DNA from: Candidatus Brocadia sinica JPN1
GTDB lineage: Bacteria; Planctomycetota; Brocadiia; Brocadiales; Brocadiaceae
Direction: 5' to 3'
Length of the DNA stretch: 64,000 bases
Assembly: GCF_000949635.1 (NCBI RefSeq)
Contig: NZ_BAFN01000001.1
Span: 62,001-126,000, forward strand
Below the pieces are notes generated by a model. That model saw only the letters and a program-made list of their open reading frames with translations, made no database searches and had not been told where the DNA came from. Both the position numbers and the translations under genes were made by a program. Positions 34,506-44,300 of this stretch are shown here, one piece after another (within the stretch, counting starts at the first letter, position 1; the number at the start of each line of letters is the position of its first letter).

Positions 34506-35642
34506 ATCGATGAGTTTCGTAACGGAACTATTGCAGCTGGCATATCCAAAAAAATTGCTTCTCTTGTGGAAGGACACGACAGAATTACCATCATGGAGGT
34601 ATGTGGCAGTCATACCATGTCGATATACCGGTATGGACTAAAAAATCTGCTTCCGCCAAATCTGAGATTACTCTCCGGGCCCGGGTGTCCCGTATGTGTT
34701 ACCTCTACAAGTTATATAGACACTGCCATAGCAATGGTACAGAAAACCGATTCATGTTTGGTTTCTGAAAAGGAAGTAATAATAACTACATTTGGTGACA
34801 TGATGAAGGTACCCGGGTCTTCATCGAGTCTTGAAAAAGAACGGGCTAAAGGGGCATCTGTTGCAGTGGTTTATTCGACCCTCGATGCCTTGCGTCTGGC
34901 GGAGAAGCATCCGGATAAACAAATCGTATTCCTGGCCATAGGCTTTGAGACCACCGCGCCAACCATTGCAGCATCGGTTATTGAAGCAGAGAGGAGAGGT
35001 CTGAAAAACTATTTTCTCCTTACAGCACATAAGGTAATGCCACCAGTTATGAAGGCGCTTCTCAAAGACAAAGAATTGAATCTCGATGGATTTCTGTGCC
35101 CGGCGCACGTAAGCGCCATTATCGGATCAAGATCATATGAGTTTATCGCACGAGACTTTCATATTTCTTGTGTTATCGCTGGTTTTGAACCACTCGATAT
35201 CTTGCAAGGTATTTATATGCTTCTTGAGCAAATTGTAAGGAAGGATGCAAGCGTCAGAATTCAATACTCACGGGTGGCAAGGGAGGAAGGAAATCCAACA
35301 GCCCTTTTTCTGTTAGACAGGGTTTTTGAGCCATGTGATGATGAATGGCGCGGACTTGGGCTTATTCCGAAAAGTGGTCTTAAGCTGAGAAACCGTTATG
35401 CATGGTTTGATGCCCTCACGGTATTTCGGATTTCGGATTTCGGATTTCGGATTAATTCAGAAATCCGAAATCCGAAATCCGCATTCAATGGTTGTATCTG
35501 CGGTGATATCCTGAGGGGTATAAAAATACCATCTGAATGCAAACTTTTCAAGAAGGTTTGTAATCCTGAGCATCCTGTAGGTGCATGTATGGTTTCAAAT
35601 GAGGGAACATGTGCCGCATGGTACAAATATGGTGAAACGTGA
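34497..35642 (+). CDS. hypD: HypD, hydrogenase Fe(CN)2CO assembly protein
   Basis: Fe-S scaffold that with HypC builds the Fe(CN)2CO moiety. Seen: MEVCGSHTMSIYRYGL, SGPGCPVCVTS, GFETTAPTIAA, CPAHVSAIIGS, GFEPLDILQGIYML, GCICGDILRGIK and the C-terminal CNPEHPVGACMVSNEGTCAAWYKYG; all key Cys are present. 381 residues. Odd: between FDA and NGCICGD lies an in-frame insert, about 20 residues (VFRISDFGFRINSEIRNPKS), encoded by a DNA palindrome at 35424-35481. Start ATG 34497 aligns with family starts but has no good SD; the attachment site overlaps codons 1-3. Separated from hypF/hypC by the element and other genes. Confidence 0.95.
   Translation: MKYIDEFRNGTIAAGISKKIASLVEGHDRITIMEVCGSHTMSIYRYGLKNLLPPNLRLLSGPGCPVCVTSTSYIDTAIAMVQKTDSCLVSEKEVIITTFGDMMKVPGSSSSLEKERAKGASVAVVYSTLDALRLAEKHPDKQIVFLAIGFETTAPTIAASVIEAERRGLKNYFLLTAHKVMPPVMKALLKDKELNLDGFLCPAHVSAIIGSRSYEFIARDFHISCVIAGFEPLDILQGIYMLLEQIVRKDASVRIQYSRVAREEGNPTALFLLDRVFEPCDDEWRGLGLIPKSGLKLRNRYAWFDALTVFRISDFGFRINSEIRNPKSAFNGCICGDILRGIKIPSECKLFKKVCNPEHPVGACMVSNEGTCAAWYKYGET
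35424..35481. repeat. Palindromic TTTCGGA repeat inserted in hypD
   Basis: Four tandem TTTCGGA units (35424-35451), a short AT-rich centre, then the inverted TCCGAAA units (35464-35481). The arms form a near-perfect hairpin. The repeat length keeps the hypD frame open, adding about 20 residues in a loop between conserved blocks. TTTCGGA/TCCGAAA palindromes of this kind are usually intergenic dispersed repeats. Confidence 0.85.
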
Positions 35643-35818
35643 CCCGAACAAGGCAGATACCACAGCGTTGTCTTTTTGAGCTTCACATGACTCCCAAAGA
35701 TTAAAAATTAAAATAAGATACATTTATTTTGATATTTGATTTTTCATATTTTATTTATTGGTCGCACTTCCTAACATTTGAAACTCTATGAATAGACTTT
35801 CTCTACAAGAAATTGTAT

Positions 35819-36832
35819 ATGACAAATAATACAAAGATAACACTTGCACATGGCAGCGGTGGGAAATTAACTCATGAGCTTGTCAGTCAACTCTTTTTAC
35901 CCAATTTCAATAACGTCGCCCTTTCTCAGTTAAGTGATTCCGCACTTTTACCATTAAATGGCATGAAATTGGCTTTCACGACAGACTCTTATGTCGTTAA
36001 GCCGCTATTTTTCCCCGGCGGGGACATTGGGAAACTTGCGGTCAGCGGCACTATTAATGACCTGGCCGTTGCGGGGGCAAGACCGATGTTTCTCTCGGCA
36101 GGGTTTATTATCGAAGAAGGTCTTGAGATGTCACTGCTTGAAAAGGTCGTACGTTCTATGAAGGAAACAGCAGCAGGAGCCTGTGTTGATATCGTGACGG
36201 GTGATACAAAAGTTGTCGAAAAAGGCAGCGCTGATAAACTCTATATTAATACCTGCGGGATAGGGATTGTTGATGACAGGACAAATCTTTCCCCATCATC
36301 TATTGAAGCAGGCGATAAGATAATCGTGAGCGGTACGATCGGAGACCACGGATTGGCAGTGCTTTCCGAGAGAGAATCCCTGGGTTTTAATCCATTGATC
36401 CAAAGCGATTGCGCCCCCCTATCCGGCATGATTGGCAAGCTAATCGCTTCAGGTGCAAATATAAAATTCATGAGAGATCCTACACGGGGAGGTCTTGCAA
36501 CCACGCTGAATGAAATAGTAAATCCACAGAAATACGGTATCGTAATCGAAGAACAAAGCATTCCCATGAACGATGGCGTAAGGGCGTTATGTGAGATACT
36601 GGGTTACGACCCCCTCTATATTGCCAATGAAGGAAAGGTAGTGGTTGTCGCCTCAGCAGACGATGCTGTTAAGATACGTGATATACTCAGGGAAGACGAT
36701 CTGGGTAAAGATGCCGAAATTATTGGAAACGTCGTTGAAGATGCACGTGGTAAGGTGTGCCTGAAAACAGTGATTGGCGGAACGAGGATTGTTGATATGC
36801 TTATGGGTGATCAGCTGCCGAGAATCTGTTGA
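35819..36832 (+). CDS. hypE: HypE, hydrogenase cyanide-ligand synthesis protein
   Basis: Dehydrates the thiocarboxamide on its C-terminal Cys with ATP to thiocyanate, the CN donor to HypC-HypD. Seen: LAHGSGGKLTHELVSQLF at the start, FTTDSYVVKPLFFPGGDIG, the ATP-binding GDTKVVEKG, MRDPTRGGLATTLNEI and the terminal Pro-Arg-Ile-Cys, all diagnostic. 337 residues from ATG 35819; an in-frame TTG six bases earlier is less likely. 176 bp after hypD. Confidence 0.97.
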   Translation: MTNNTKITLAHGSGGKLTHELVSQLFLPNFNNVALSQLSDSALLPLNGMKLAFTTDSYVVKPLFFPGGDIGKLAVSGTINDLAVAGARPMFLSAGFIIEEGLEMSLLEKVVRSMKETAAGACVDIVTGDTKVVEKGSADKLYINTCGIGIVDDRTNLSPSSIEAGDKIIVSGTIGDHGLAVLSERESLGFNPLIQSDCAPLSGMIGKLIASGANIKFMRDPTRGGLATTLNEIVNPQKYGIVIEEQSIPMNDGVRALCEILGYDPLYIANEGKVVVVASADDAVKIRDILREDDLGKDAEIIGNVVEDARGKVCLKTVIGGTRIVDMLMGDQLPRIC

Positions 36833-36952
36833 TTATGGGAAGAAAAACTCCCGGCACAGCGGAACCGCAATCAAAAAAATTACTCAGTGATGAATAACAA
36901 AGCTGGAATTTCCCAATAAAGATGTTTTTACGAAGAATTTTTTTAAAATAGA

Positions 36953-39358
36953 TCACCTTTGAACCTCGTTTTTAAATCGCAGATAAATTTCGCTGGTTCT
37001 TTCATCAACAGTGACGTGAAAATTTTTAGAAAGGCGCCTTTTTTGTCTAACCACGGATGCCTTCAAAAAAGAAGGACACAGAACAGATGTAAACACAATT
37101 ACCATAATAATCGAGGAAAATACAACGTCGTCCAGTATCCCCATATCCCTGCCTATCCCGGAAAGTATTAAGGTACCCTCCAGCTTCATCGCCATCCCTA
37201 TGCCTATGATTATGCGGTTTGTACCTCTCTCAATCGGGCAAACAGAACAAAACATTTTTCCAATAATGGCGGCGCCTGTTATAGCAATACCGAGGAGGAC
37301 TGCATTCAGATTCAAAAAGCTTTCCAGTTCTACCTGTGCCCCCACCCTGACAAAGAGTATTGGCACAAGGATCGTGTAATACGGTCGTATTATTCGTTCA
37401 ACTGCACCATATTCCCTGTCAGGAGAATCTTTTAACTTTACATTCCGAAGCAACAAACCTGCAACAAAGGCCCCTATTACCGTATGAAGCCCTATTGACC
37501 CTGACATAAAGGCTAACAAAAGGGCGGAAATTACCACAATTGGTATATTTAAACCCTCTGTTGCTTTTTTTGTTAAAAAATTCCCGAATCCCTCACCATA
37601 CCGCAGAATGATTACCAAAATAATGGCAAGAAATGAAATTGCTATACCAATGGTAACCAATATGTGTGGTACAGAAGTCCCGCCCCGAACAACAAACCCA
37701 CTGATCAGGCCAAAGGTCAAAATTACGATAATTTCGGTAATAACGGCTGCGCCGGTTAAAATCCTGCCCTCCGGGGTATTTATTATCTTTAGCTCACTCA
37801 GAACCGCCATTAATAATCCCATACCGGTATTACAAAGAACAATGGCAACAAGAAGTTTTGTGCCAGTTGAGGCATCCGGAAGCAGAAAATGGCCAACCAT
37901 AAGTCCAAGCCATGCGGGCACAATAATACCGCCAAGGGCTACCAGAAAGGAAGAAACACCCACCCTTAATAACGCCCTGATGTCAGTATGAAGACCGGCT
38001 GTGAAAAGAAGTAGCAACGTTCCGAAATATGATACCATCTTCAAGAACGGCATCGTCCTGAGAAAATGAAAAAAATCCCATCCGGTAAAGGTGAAGACGT
38101 TACCCAAGAGCATCCCTATGATCAGAATTCCAACTACGGCAGGAAGTCGCAACATCCTGGCGATCCATTCTGCTATCTTGGCAGCAATAAGAGTAATAGC
38201 AACGGCAAGGATCACACCATGCGTTGGATCGTGATGCCATATGTCCCAGGTTGGTTTTGAATCTTCTGCCTCTTTTTCTGTCTCTGCTGGAGGTTCGGGT
38301 AAGGATATTTCTTTTTCAGGTTCTTTTGCCTCTTCAATCAATGCGTCTGAACCCCCTTTCGTTGCAGGATAAGAAGATTCTTCCGCAGAAGTGAAAGTCG
38401 ATCTGCTCTCATCTGTTGTCAGGTGAGATTTATCTTCCACCGCAAGCGTCTGAGTTCCTTCAGCCTCTGTCGGTGGGGATTCTCTTCCAGCAATAGTTCT
38501 ACTCTGAAGTTCAGGTGTGGCCATTGCCATTGCCATTGGTGTGCTTACTTCTGGAGTTTCTTGCAGGGTCTCTGAAAAAGAGATATCCGGCTGGTGACCC
38601 TCGCTACTCAGATATTTTTCCAGATAACCCTTTTTATCCACAAGGACAGGAAATAAGAATTCTTTCCCGGTCAAAGGCGGGCGGGATTTGTTATCCTCCA
38701 GGCGCCTGTGAGTCACGCTTTCATCAACTGCAGGAAATTGTTGTTCAGCAGTAAGCGTGGTCGCAGAACCCGGCATCGTTGGTATTGAACGGACATCTGT
38801 TTTTAGATTGTCAGCAGATGTTTCCTTCTCTGTGACCTTTGAAGGGGAACCTTCAACAACCAGAGTGCCCTCATGGATACCTTTTTCCTCCACAACGGAC
38901 GGAGGAGAAGGAGATTCCTGCCCTGTAACAGCCTGGTGAGATGCATTATTCACGGCCGGGGTTTGTGTGCCTTTCTCCTCTCCAACGATGGATTGTTCTC
39001 CGGTAACAGACGTCGTGACATCTCCGGTTGAAGAAACAGCCGGGCGGTTATCATTTTCCCCGGCAGTTGAAGGTGTCTCTTTCTCCACGACAATTTTCTG
39101 ATGCTCCCTATCCGGAGATTTCTCCGGGAGACCTTCTTTCTTTGCAATCTCCAAATATCTCATTATGTATTTCTTTGGAGAAAGTATTTCCTCAATAGTG
39201 AATGCCCCTGTTTCCTTTTTAATAACAATAGGAAATGGTTCGGAAACTTGAGAAAATGACGAAATTTCTTCTTCTAATGGGGGTGATCCAATTGCGACCG
39301 GGCAACAAAAGGAAATGAAGATGATTACGAAGGCCAGGCTAAAATTGAAAGTACTCAT
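36953..39358 (-). CDS. CPA2 cation/proton antiporter with long extracytoplasmic N-terminal extension
   Basis: Seen: 801 residues. Signal-like helix (FVIIFISFCCPVAIGS) followed by ~350 residues of Ser/Thr/Pro/Glu-rich low-complexity sequence with imperfect repeats (KGTQTPAVNNASH vs EGTQTLAVEDKSH), then a 12-13-segment Na+/H+ exchanger domain (about 380-770) with LPAVVGILIIGMLLGN, GLHTVIGAFVAGLLLRN and a short soluble tail. No TrkA-N domain. Known: CPA2 members exchange Na+ or K+ for H+. The extension is unusual and would lie outside the membrane. Third downstream gene after nxrA; 207 bp from the next antiporter. Confidence 0.85.
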   Translation of the reverse strand: MSTFNFSLAFVIIFISFCCPVAIGSPPLEEEISSFSQVSEPFPIVIKKETGAFTIEEILSPKKYIMRYLEIAKKEGLPEKSPDREHQKIVVEKETPSTAGENDNRPAVSSTGDVTTSVTGEQSIVGEEKGTQTPAVNNASHQAVTGQESPSPPSVVEEKGIHEGTLVVEGSPSKVTEKETSADNLKTDVRSIPTMPGSATTLTAEQQFPAVDESVTHRRLEDNKSRPPLTGKEFLFPVLVDKKGYLEKYLSSEGHQPDISFSETLQETPEVSTPMAMAMATPELQSRTIAGRESPPTEAEGTQTLAVEDKSHLTTDESRSTFTSAEESSYPATKGGSDALIEEAKEPEKEISLPEPPAETEKEAEDSKPTWDIWHHDPTHGVILAVAITLIAAKIAEWIARMLRLPAVVGILIIGMLLGNVFTFTGWDFFHFLRTMPFLKMVSYFGTLLLLFTAGLHTDIRALLRVGVSSFLVALGGIIVPAWLGLMVGHFLLPDASTGTKLLVAIVLCNTGMGLLMAVLSELKIINTPEGRILTGAAVITEIIVILTFGLISGFVVRGGTSVPHILVTIGIAISFLAIILVIILRYGEGFGNFLTKKATEGLNIPIVVISALLLAFMSGSIGLHTVIGAFVAGLLLRNVKLKDSPDREYGAVERIIRPYYTILVPILFVRVGAQVELESFLNLNAVLLGIAITGAAIIGKMFCSVCPIERGTNRIIIGIGMAMKLEGTLILSGIGRDMGILDDVVFSSIIMVIVFTSVLCPSFLKASVVRQKRRLSKNFHVTVDERTSEIYLRFKNEVQR

Positions 39359-39565
39359 AATATATTAAAATTGAATGTTTTTAAAATGAAATTATTATGA
39401 ATTAACCGCTATTGTACACTCGACAAACCCTTTCACACTATTCACAGATTTATTTGTGATACTTTGCGAGACTATCTTTAGTCAAATCATTTCAAACTCG
39501 AAAAATGCTTGTGCATTATTTCTCTCTTTATCTCTGGCTTTATTTATGGAAAACAAGTATGACCC

Positions 39566-40753
39566 TTAATTGGTTCCTGATTCCGGGATTTTTTCCCATA
39601 CCTTTTTTCTTTCAAGAAACCACTTTATAAACCATTCCGATTCTTTTATCATAATGCTGCCAAGAATTGCGCTGAGCAATACATAGACACCAGTAAGAGA
39701 TTTCAGCGGGTAAGCATGGGAATTCATAGTAATAGCCCCTGCCAGGATAATGGAAAACTCTCCTCTTGGAACAAGACTAAATCCAAGCCTTAACCCAGCC
39801 CTTTTGTTCAAGTCGTATTTTTTCCCAATGAAATACCCACAAATAATCTTACTAAAAGAAGAGATAATAAATATGATTATTCCCATAGGGACAAGGCTTC
39901 CTAAATGCTTATAATCGATCGACATTCCGAATGCGACAAAGAAAATTGCCGTAGAGAATTGCTGGAAGGGCTTAATTGCTTCTGAAATCCTGTGCCTTTG
40001 TTTTGTTTCCGACAATAAAAGTCCGGCAAGAAATGCACCAATTGCCTCAGAAAGTCCTATCCTGGATGCAGCGCCTGCTGAAAGTACGATAATTGAAAGG
40101 ATCAATATGACAAATAATTCTGTGTGTTCAATATCAATGATCTTCTCGATGAATTTCTTCGAAGTTCTGGCAAGTATGATAAAAAACAGAAAAAATGCTG
40201 AGGTTTTCAGCATAACGAAGCAAGCGCCCTTTGCATCCATGGAACCGTAATTAACAATACCGATAATAAACGCAAGAAACACGGCAATAAACATATCCTC
40301 GAAAATAAGGACGTTAAGAATATATTCGGTTTCCGGATTTGCCGAACGTCTCAAATCAATGATAGACTTGGCCACAATTACTGAACTGGTCACGTAAATA
40401 ATCCCAGCAAGCAAAATTGATTGCAGTAAACCATATCCTAAAAACCAGCCTAAAACCAATCCTACCGGGAAGTTAAACAAAAGGTCATACATGCCTGTAT
40501 TGAATAATTTCCTTTTGTTATTAAGCAAACTCCCGACGGAGAATTCAAGGCCGAACATGAACAACATAAAGATAATACCAAGTTTGGCGATAAATTCTGT
40601 GATAATCGTAACAGGGAAAAAGTTTTGAAGGATAATGCCGACTACAATAAAAATGGCAACAAGGGATTGGTTAATTTTAGCGCCTAAAAAGCCTGCCAAA
40701 AACAAGGCGATGAGGGAAATGCCTAGTGATAATACGCTTTCATTGACAATCAT
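39566..40753 (-). CDS. CPA2 cation/proton antiporter (Kef-type membrane domain)
   Basis: Seen: 395 residues, about 12-13 membrane segments, with INQSLVAIFIVVGIILQNFFP, IFMLFMFGLEFSVGSLL, SSVIVAKSIIDLR, LSEAIGAFLAGLLLSET and GFSLVPRGEFSIILA, typical of the Na_H_Exchanger domain. No regulatory TrkA domains. Located 14 bp after the CARDB-like gene, so in one transcript with it. Together with the 801-residue antiporter it gives the nxrA cluster two ion/proton exchangers. Confidence 0.9.
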   Translation of the reverse strand: MIVNESVLSLGISLIALFLAGFLGAKINQSLVAIFIVVGIILQNFFPVTIITEFIAKLGIIFMLFMFGLEFSVGSLLNNKRKLFNTGMYDLLFNFPVGLVLGWFLGYGLLQSILLAGIIYVTSSVIVAKSIIDLRRSANPETEYILNVLIFEDMFIAVFLAFIIGIVNYGSMDAKGACFVMLKTSAFFLFFIILARTSKKFIEKIIDIEHTELFVILILSIIVLSAGAASRIGLSEAIGAFLAGLLLSETKQRHRISEAIKPFQQFSTAIFFVAFGMSIDYKHLGSLVPMGIIIFIISSFSKIICGYFIGKKYDLNKRAGLRLGFSLVPRGEFSIILAGAITMNSHAYPLKSLTGVYVLLSAILGSIMIKESEWFIKWFLERKKVWEKIPESGTN

Positions 40754-40767
40754 TTTCCATTATTGTC

Positions 40768-41208
40768 TTAAGGAACCATAAAAATATTTACTTGCCGTAT
40801 ATTATCGTCGACATACGTCTCACCGGGTACCTTCTCTAATTCTGCCCGTATCGTATAGGTATCTTCTTTTAGTCCGCTGGTATCCCAGCTGTAAACGATT
40901 TTTTTTGAAGACAGACCATCCAGTGTTTCAGCTTCCCGCCCTATGAGTTGATTTGATGTAGGACAATCCACTGTCAATATAGTCGTCACTTTTGTTGTCC
41001 TCTCGTTGCCAATAACAACTTCAATATTGATTCGTTTCCCGATAGTTTCCAGCAAAGGGATATCCATAGATACAATCATTACCCCATGTACTATTGGTTC
41101 GTATTTTTTCTTCTCGTCAGCCAGACTATTCGGCACTCCGCAGAATATGAAATATCCAAAGATATGAATCAAACAGAACTTCCAGCCATTTATTTTGTAT
41201 CTCTTCAT
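40768..41208 (-). CDS. Exported CARDB/Ig-like small protein
   Basis: Seen: 146 residues from ATG 41208 (SD AAGGAAGG upstream) with a signal peptide (FCLIHIFGYFIFCGVPNSLA) and a single Ig-like fold: VMIVSMDIPLLETIGKRINIEVVIGN, YSWDTSGLKEDTYTIRAELEKVPGET, DDNIRQVNIFMV, the CARDB pattern. Known: CARDB-type proteins occur in anammox nxr clusters, which supports the context. Probably a structural or assembly partner outside the cytoplasm (anammoxosome lumen is inferred). Between nxrA and the antiporter. Confidence 0.75.
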   Translation of the reverse strand: MKRYKINGWKFCLIHIFGYFIFCGVPNSLADEKKKYEPIVHGVMIVSMDIPLLETIGKRINIEVVIGNERTTKVTTILTVDCPTSNQLIGREAETLDGLSSKKIVYSWDTSGLKEDTYTIRAELEKVPGETYVDDNIRQVNIFMVP

Positions 41209-41292
41209 ACCGGCCTTCCTTCCTTTTAACGAATACTTCATAAACAAATCCACCAAATTTTAAAAGGCAAATCGGCTCTCCAACAGTATTCA

Positions 41293-41330
41293 GTGAGCTA
41301 ACAGGTATGAGTATCCACCTGTTAGCTCAC
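41293..41330. promoter_or_regulatory. Perfect 14-bp hairpin between nxrA and its downstream gene
   Basis: GTGAGCTAACAGGT (41293-41306) and its exact complement (41317-41330) with a ten-base loop. In the direction of nxrA transcription no T-run follows, so it is not an obvious terminator there; on the plus strand TTTTG follows. Placed right after nxrA, it could protect or process the mRNA 3-prime end or partly reduce read-through. Confidence 0.65.
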
Positions 41331-41350
41331 TTTTGACGTATCGAAAGAGC

Positions 41351-44300
41351 TTATTCCTTCTCTATTTTTATTAATTCGCCATTCAGGTACCTCCTCATGA
41401 AATCGTTCTCGTTCCCTGGTGTATAACCCGTCTTTGCAGGTTCCCATAACCCTTTACCACCCATACCACCATCCTCAGCTTTGGTAATCTTTACCAGCGT
41501 CTCCTTCGGAGTAGTATTAATACCGTGGTTATCAGCCTCATACCCAAAAACGAACTTCATGCTTGTCTTTGATTTGTGGAATAAGCTATCCAGCTGATGC
41601 ATTGGCATTGACCAGTCCCGCGTGATACTCTGCTGGGAACCATAACGGAAACTGGATTGATATCCTGTACCAGCCGATAGTGCCCTGCCATCTGGTCTTG
41701 ACTCATGAGCCTTTACACTTCTTTCCGTTGAAATCCATGCAGAATGTTTCATCATTGTTACTCCATAGGGGTAAGCTGGATTATACTTACACCGTAACAT
41801 GAGCCTGGCCACCTTATAAAATGGATCATTTGGTTTCCAGCCTTCGTATGGCCTGTCGGCAGGGTTTGCATCAACATAGACATAATCACCATCATTGATA
41901 CCCAAATCCTTAGCCGCTTGTGGATTTATATGGATCTGATGCTCACCCACACCGGGCATTCTCTTATCCATCCTATAGGGATCGCCAAAGTTGTTATTCC
42001 AGATAAAGTTCCAGTCTGTTACCGCCCATTGTGAATGCACCGTATGCCTTGATTTTGGCGTCACGCAATAAAATTTATAGCCTTTTTCCCACAGGAAATT
42101 CTTCGTCAGCTTTACTTCTCCCCATGACTTCTTGATATTCCTGACAGTCCTTTCATCCCAGTGTTCTGCGCCCTCAGGGATTCCATAATCATCCGGACGG
42201 ATATAAGGATTCGTGCTGGCGATAACGTTGGGCAGATACGGAGTAGCCTCAGGTCCTTCACGATGGACAATGAAATTCTCACCATACTCAATGATCTCAG
42301 GTTCATCATTGTAAGCCTGTAACCTTCCCGTTGGAGTATAGAATGGCAGACTCTCGTGTACCTGTTCCCAGAATGGATGCCTTGGGTAAGTCCTATAGAG
42401 CAACAGGGCAACGCCCGGTTCCCCATATTTTCCATTCACAATATCCTCAAAAGTATAACCTTTTAAGGTCGTACTCCCATCCAGCAATCTCTGGATATAC
42501 ACTTCGGGCCTGCCTTCCAAGGCGAACTTCCAGTAATCCCTGAACCTCAAATCCCTGAGCAATTCTCCCAACTTCGCTGCCATGCCCGCAAGAATCATCA
42601 CATCGTCTTTTGAATCATTAACAGGCCTTATGCCGCCCTTCCATATCTGAACAAATGGATTAGAACATGAGCTTGTAATCTCATGTGTTTCAAACTCCAC
42701 CCAGGAGTTTGCCGGAAATGCAAAGTCTGCATACTCGATAGAGCCCGTCATTTCAATATCCGTGGACATAATTTGTTCGATATTGGGATTCACATTCTTC
42801 AGCATTTGATACACATGCTTAGCATTGTTGACCAGGTTTACGTTGGTAAACCACATAATCTTTGTCGGTGTCGGCATGTGTGTTTTACCCGTAAAGCATT
42901 TGCGGCCATACTTGGGTGTGTTAACAATCAGCGGCCTGTCATTATGATTCCAGTATGCCACCTCTTCGTCATACGCACGGCCCTTTACCTTCAGATCCGT
43001 TGCAGGTGCGTATGGGTCAAGATTTGGATTAAACACATCCTCGGAAACCCATCCATAGAAGCCGGGGCCACTCCACTTGGAGCCTTGAAAATTGCCGGCC
43101 TTATAGTTACCAGACCAGGTATGGGAACCAGAACCTTTATAGCCTACATTGCCTGTTAACATAAGAGGCAAATACGTCGACCTATTAAATAACGTTGCAT
43201 GGAACCAGTGGTTGATACCTTCACCGTAATGAATTGCCACCGGTTTTATGGTCGCAATATCATGCGCCAGCCTTTCAATTAGCTCTCTCGGTGAATTGGT
43301 TATTTCAACAACAGTGTCGATATCATAATCTTTGAGATGTATTTTATACATCTCAAAGAGTGGCATGACTTCAATCACTTTTCCACCCACCGTTTTTACT
43401 TCAAATGTGCCATCAAGAACTGGGTCGATACCTTTAGCCACCAGTTTGTCACCAACATCGTCCCTCGTAATCGGTTTTGGACCATTCGTCTTTGCATCCC
43501 ATACAACAAAATCACCAATCATTTCTCTTTGATCATCATGCAACCCGTGAATCTTATAACTTGGACCATGAGAAATATCTTCCGGTTTATAATCCGGGAA
43601 GATATCCTTGGCCTGCAATCTTTTCAGGGTATCTGCCCTGACAAGCAAAGGGAAATCGGTAAACTTCTTCACATAATCTGCATCATACAGCTTCTCGTCC
43701 ATCAATATTTTAGTTAAACCCAAGAAAAGCGCTGTGTCGGTATTACACCTGATCGGTATCCAGTAATCCGCTTTCTGAGATGATGGGCTGTATTCTGGTG
43801 TGATGACAACCAGTTTCCCACCTCTTTCCATTACCTCCGTAAGCCAATGGGCCTCTGGCATCTTATTTTCAATGAGATTCTTCCCCGTTTGGATGACCAA
43901 CTTTGAAAACCGTATGTCATTCATATCAACATCTGATGTCTGTAATCCGTGAACAAATGGATGGCCAGGGGCCTGATCTCCATGCCAGGTATAGTTCGAC
44001 CAGTTCCTCCCACCCAATGCCTTATCCGGCCCTACTCCCCTATTGTGACTGTCAACTAAGGCAAGGGTATTGTTAAACCGGTACATCCCGTACTTCCCTA
44101 TGACACCCAAAAGACCCATTCCGCCACGACCCTTGAAGGTACGCGTGCCTGCGCCCTTCATGGCATCTACCATCTCTTTCGGATATCCCTGCCCTATCAA
44201 TTTTTTTGCACCTTCTTCACCGCTGTATTTCCTGGTAATATGGATAATCCCCTTTGCGGCATATGTCCAGGCATCATCCCAGGACGCCTTTAAAAGTTCA

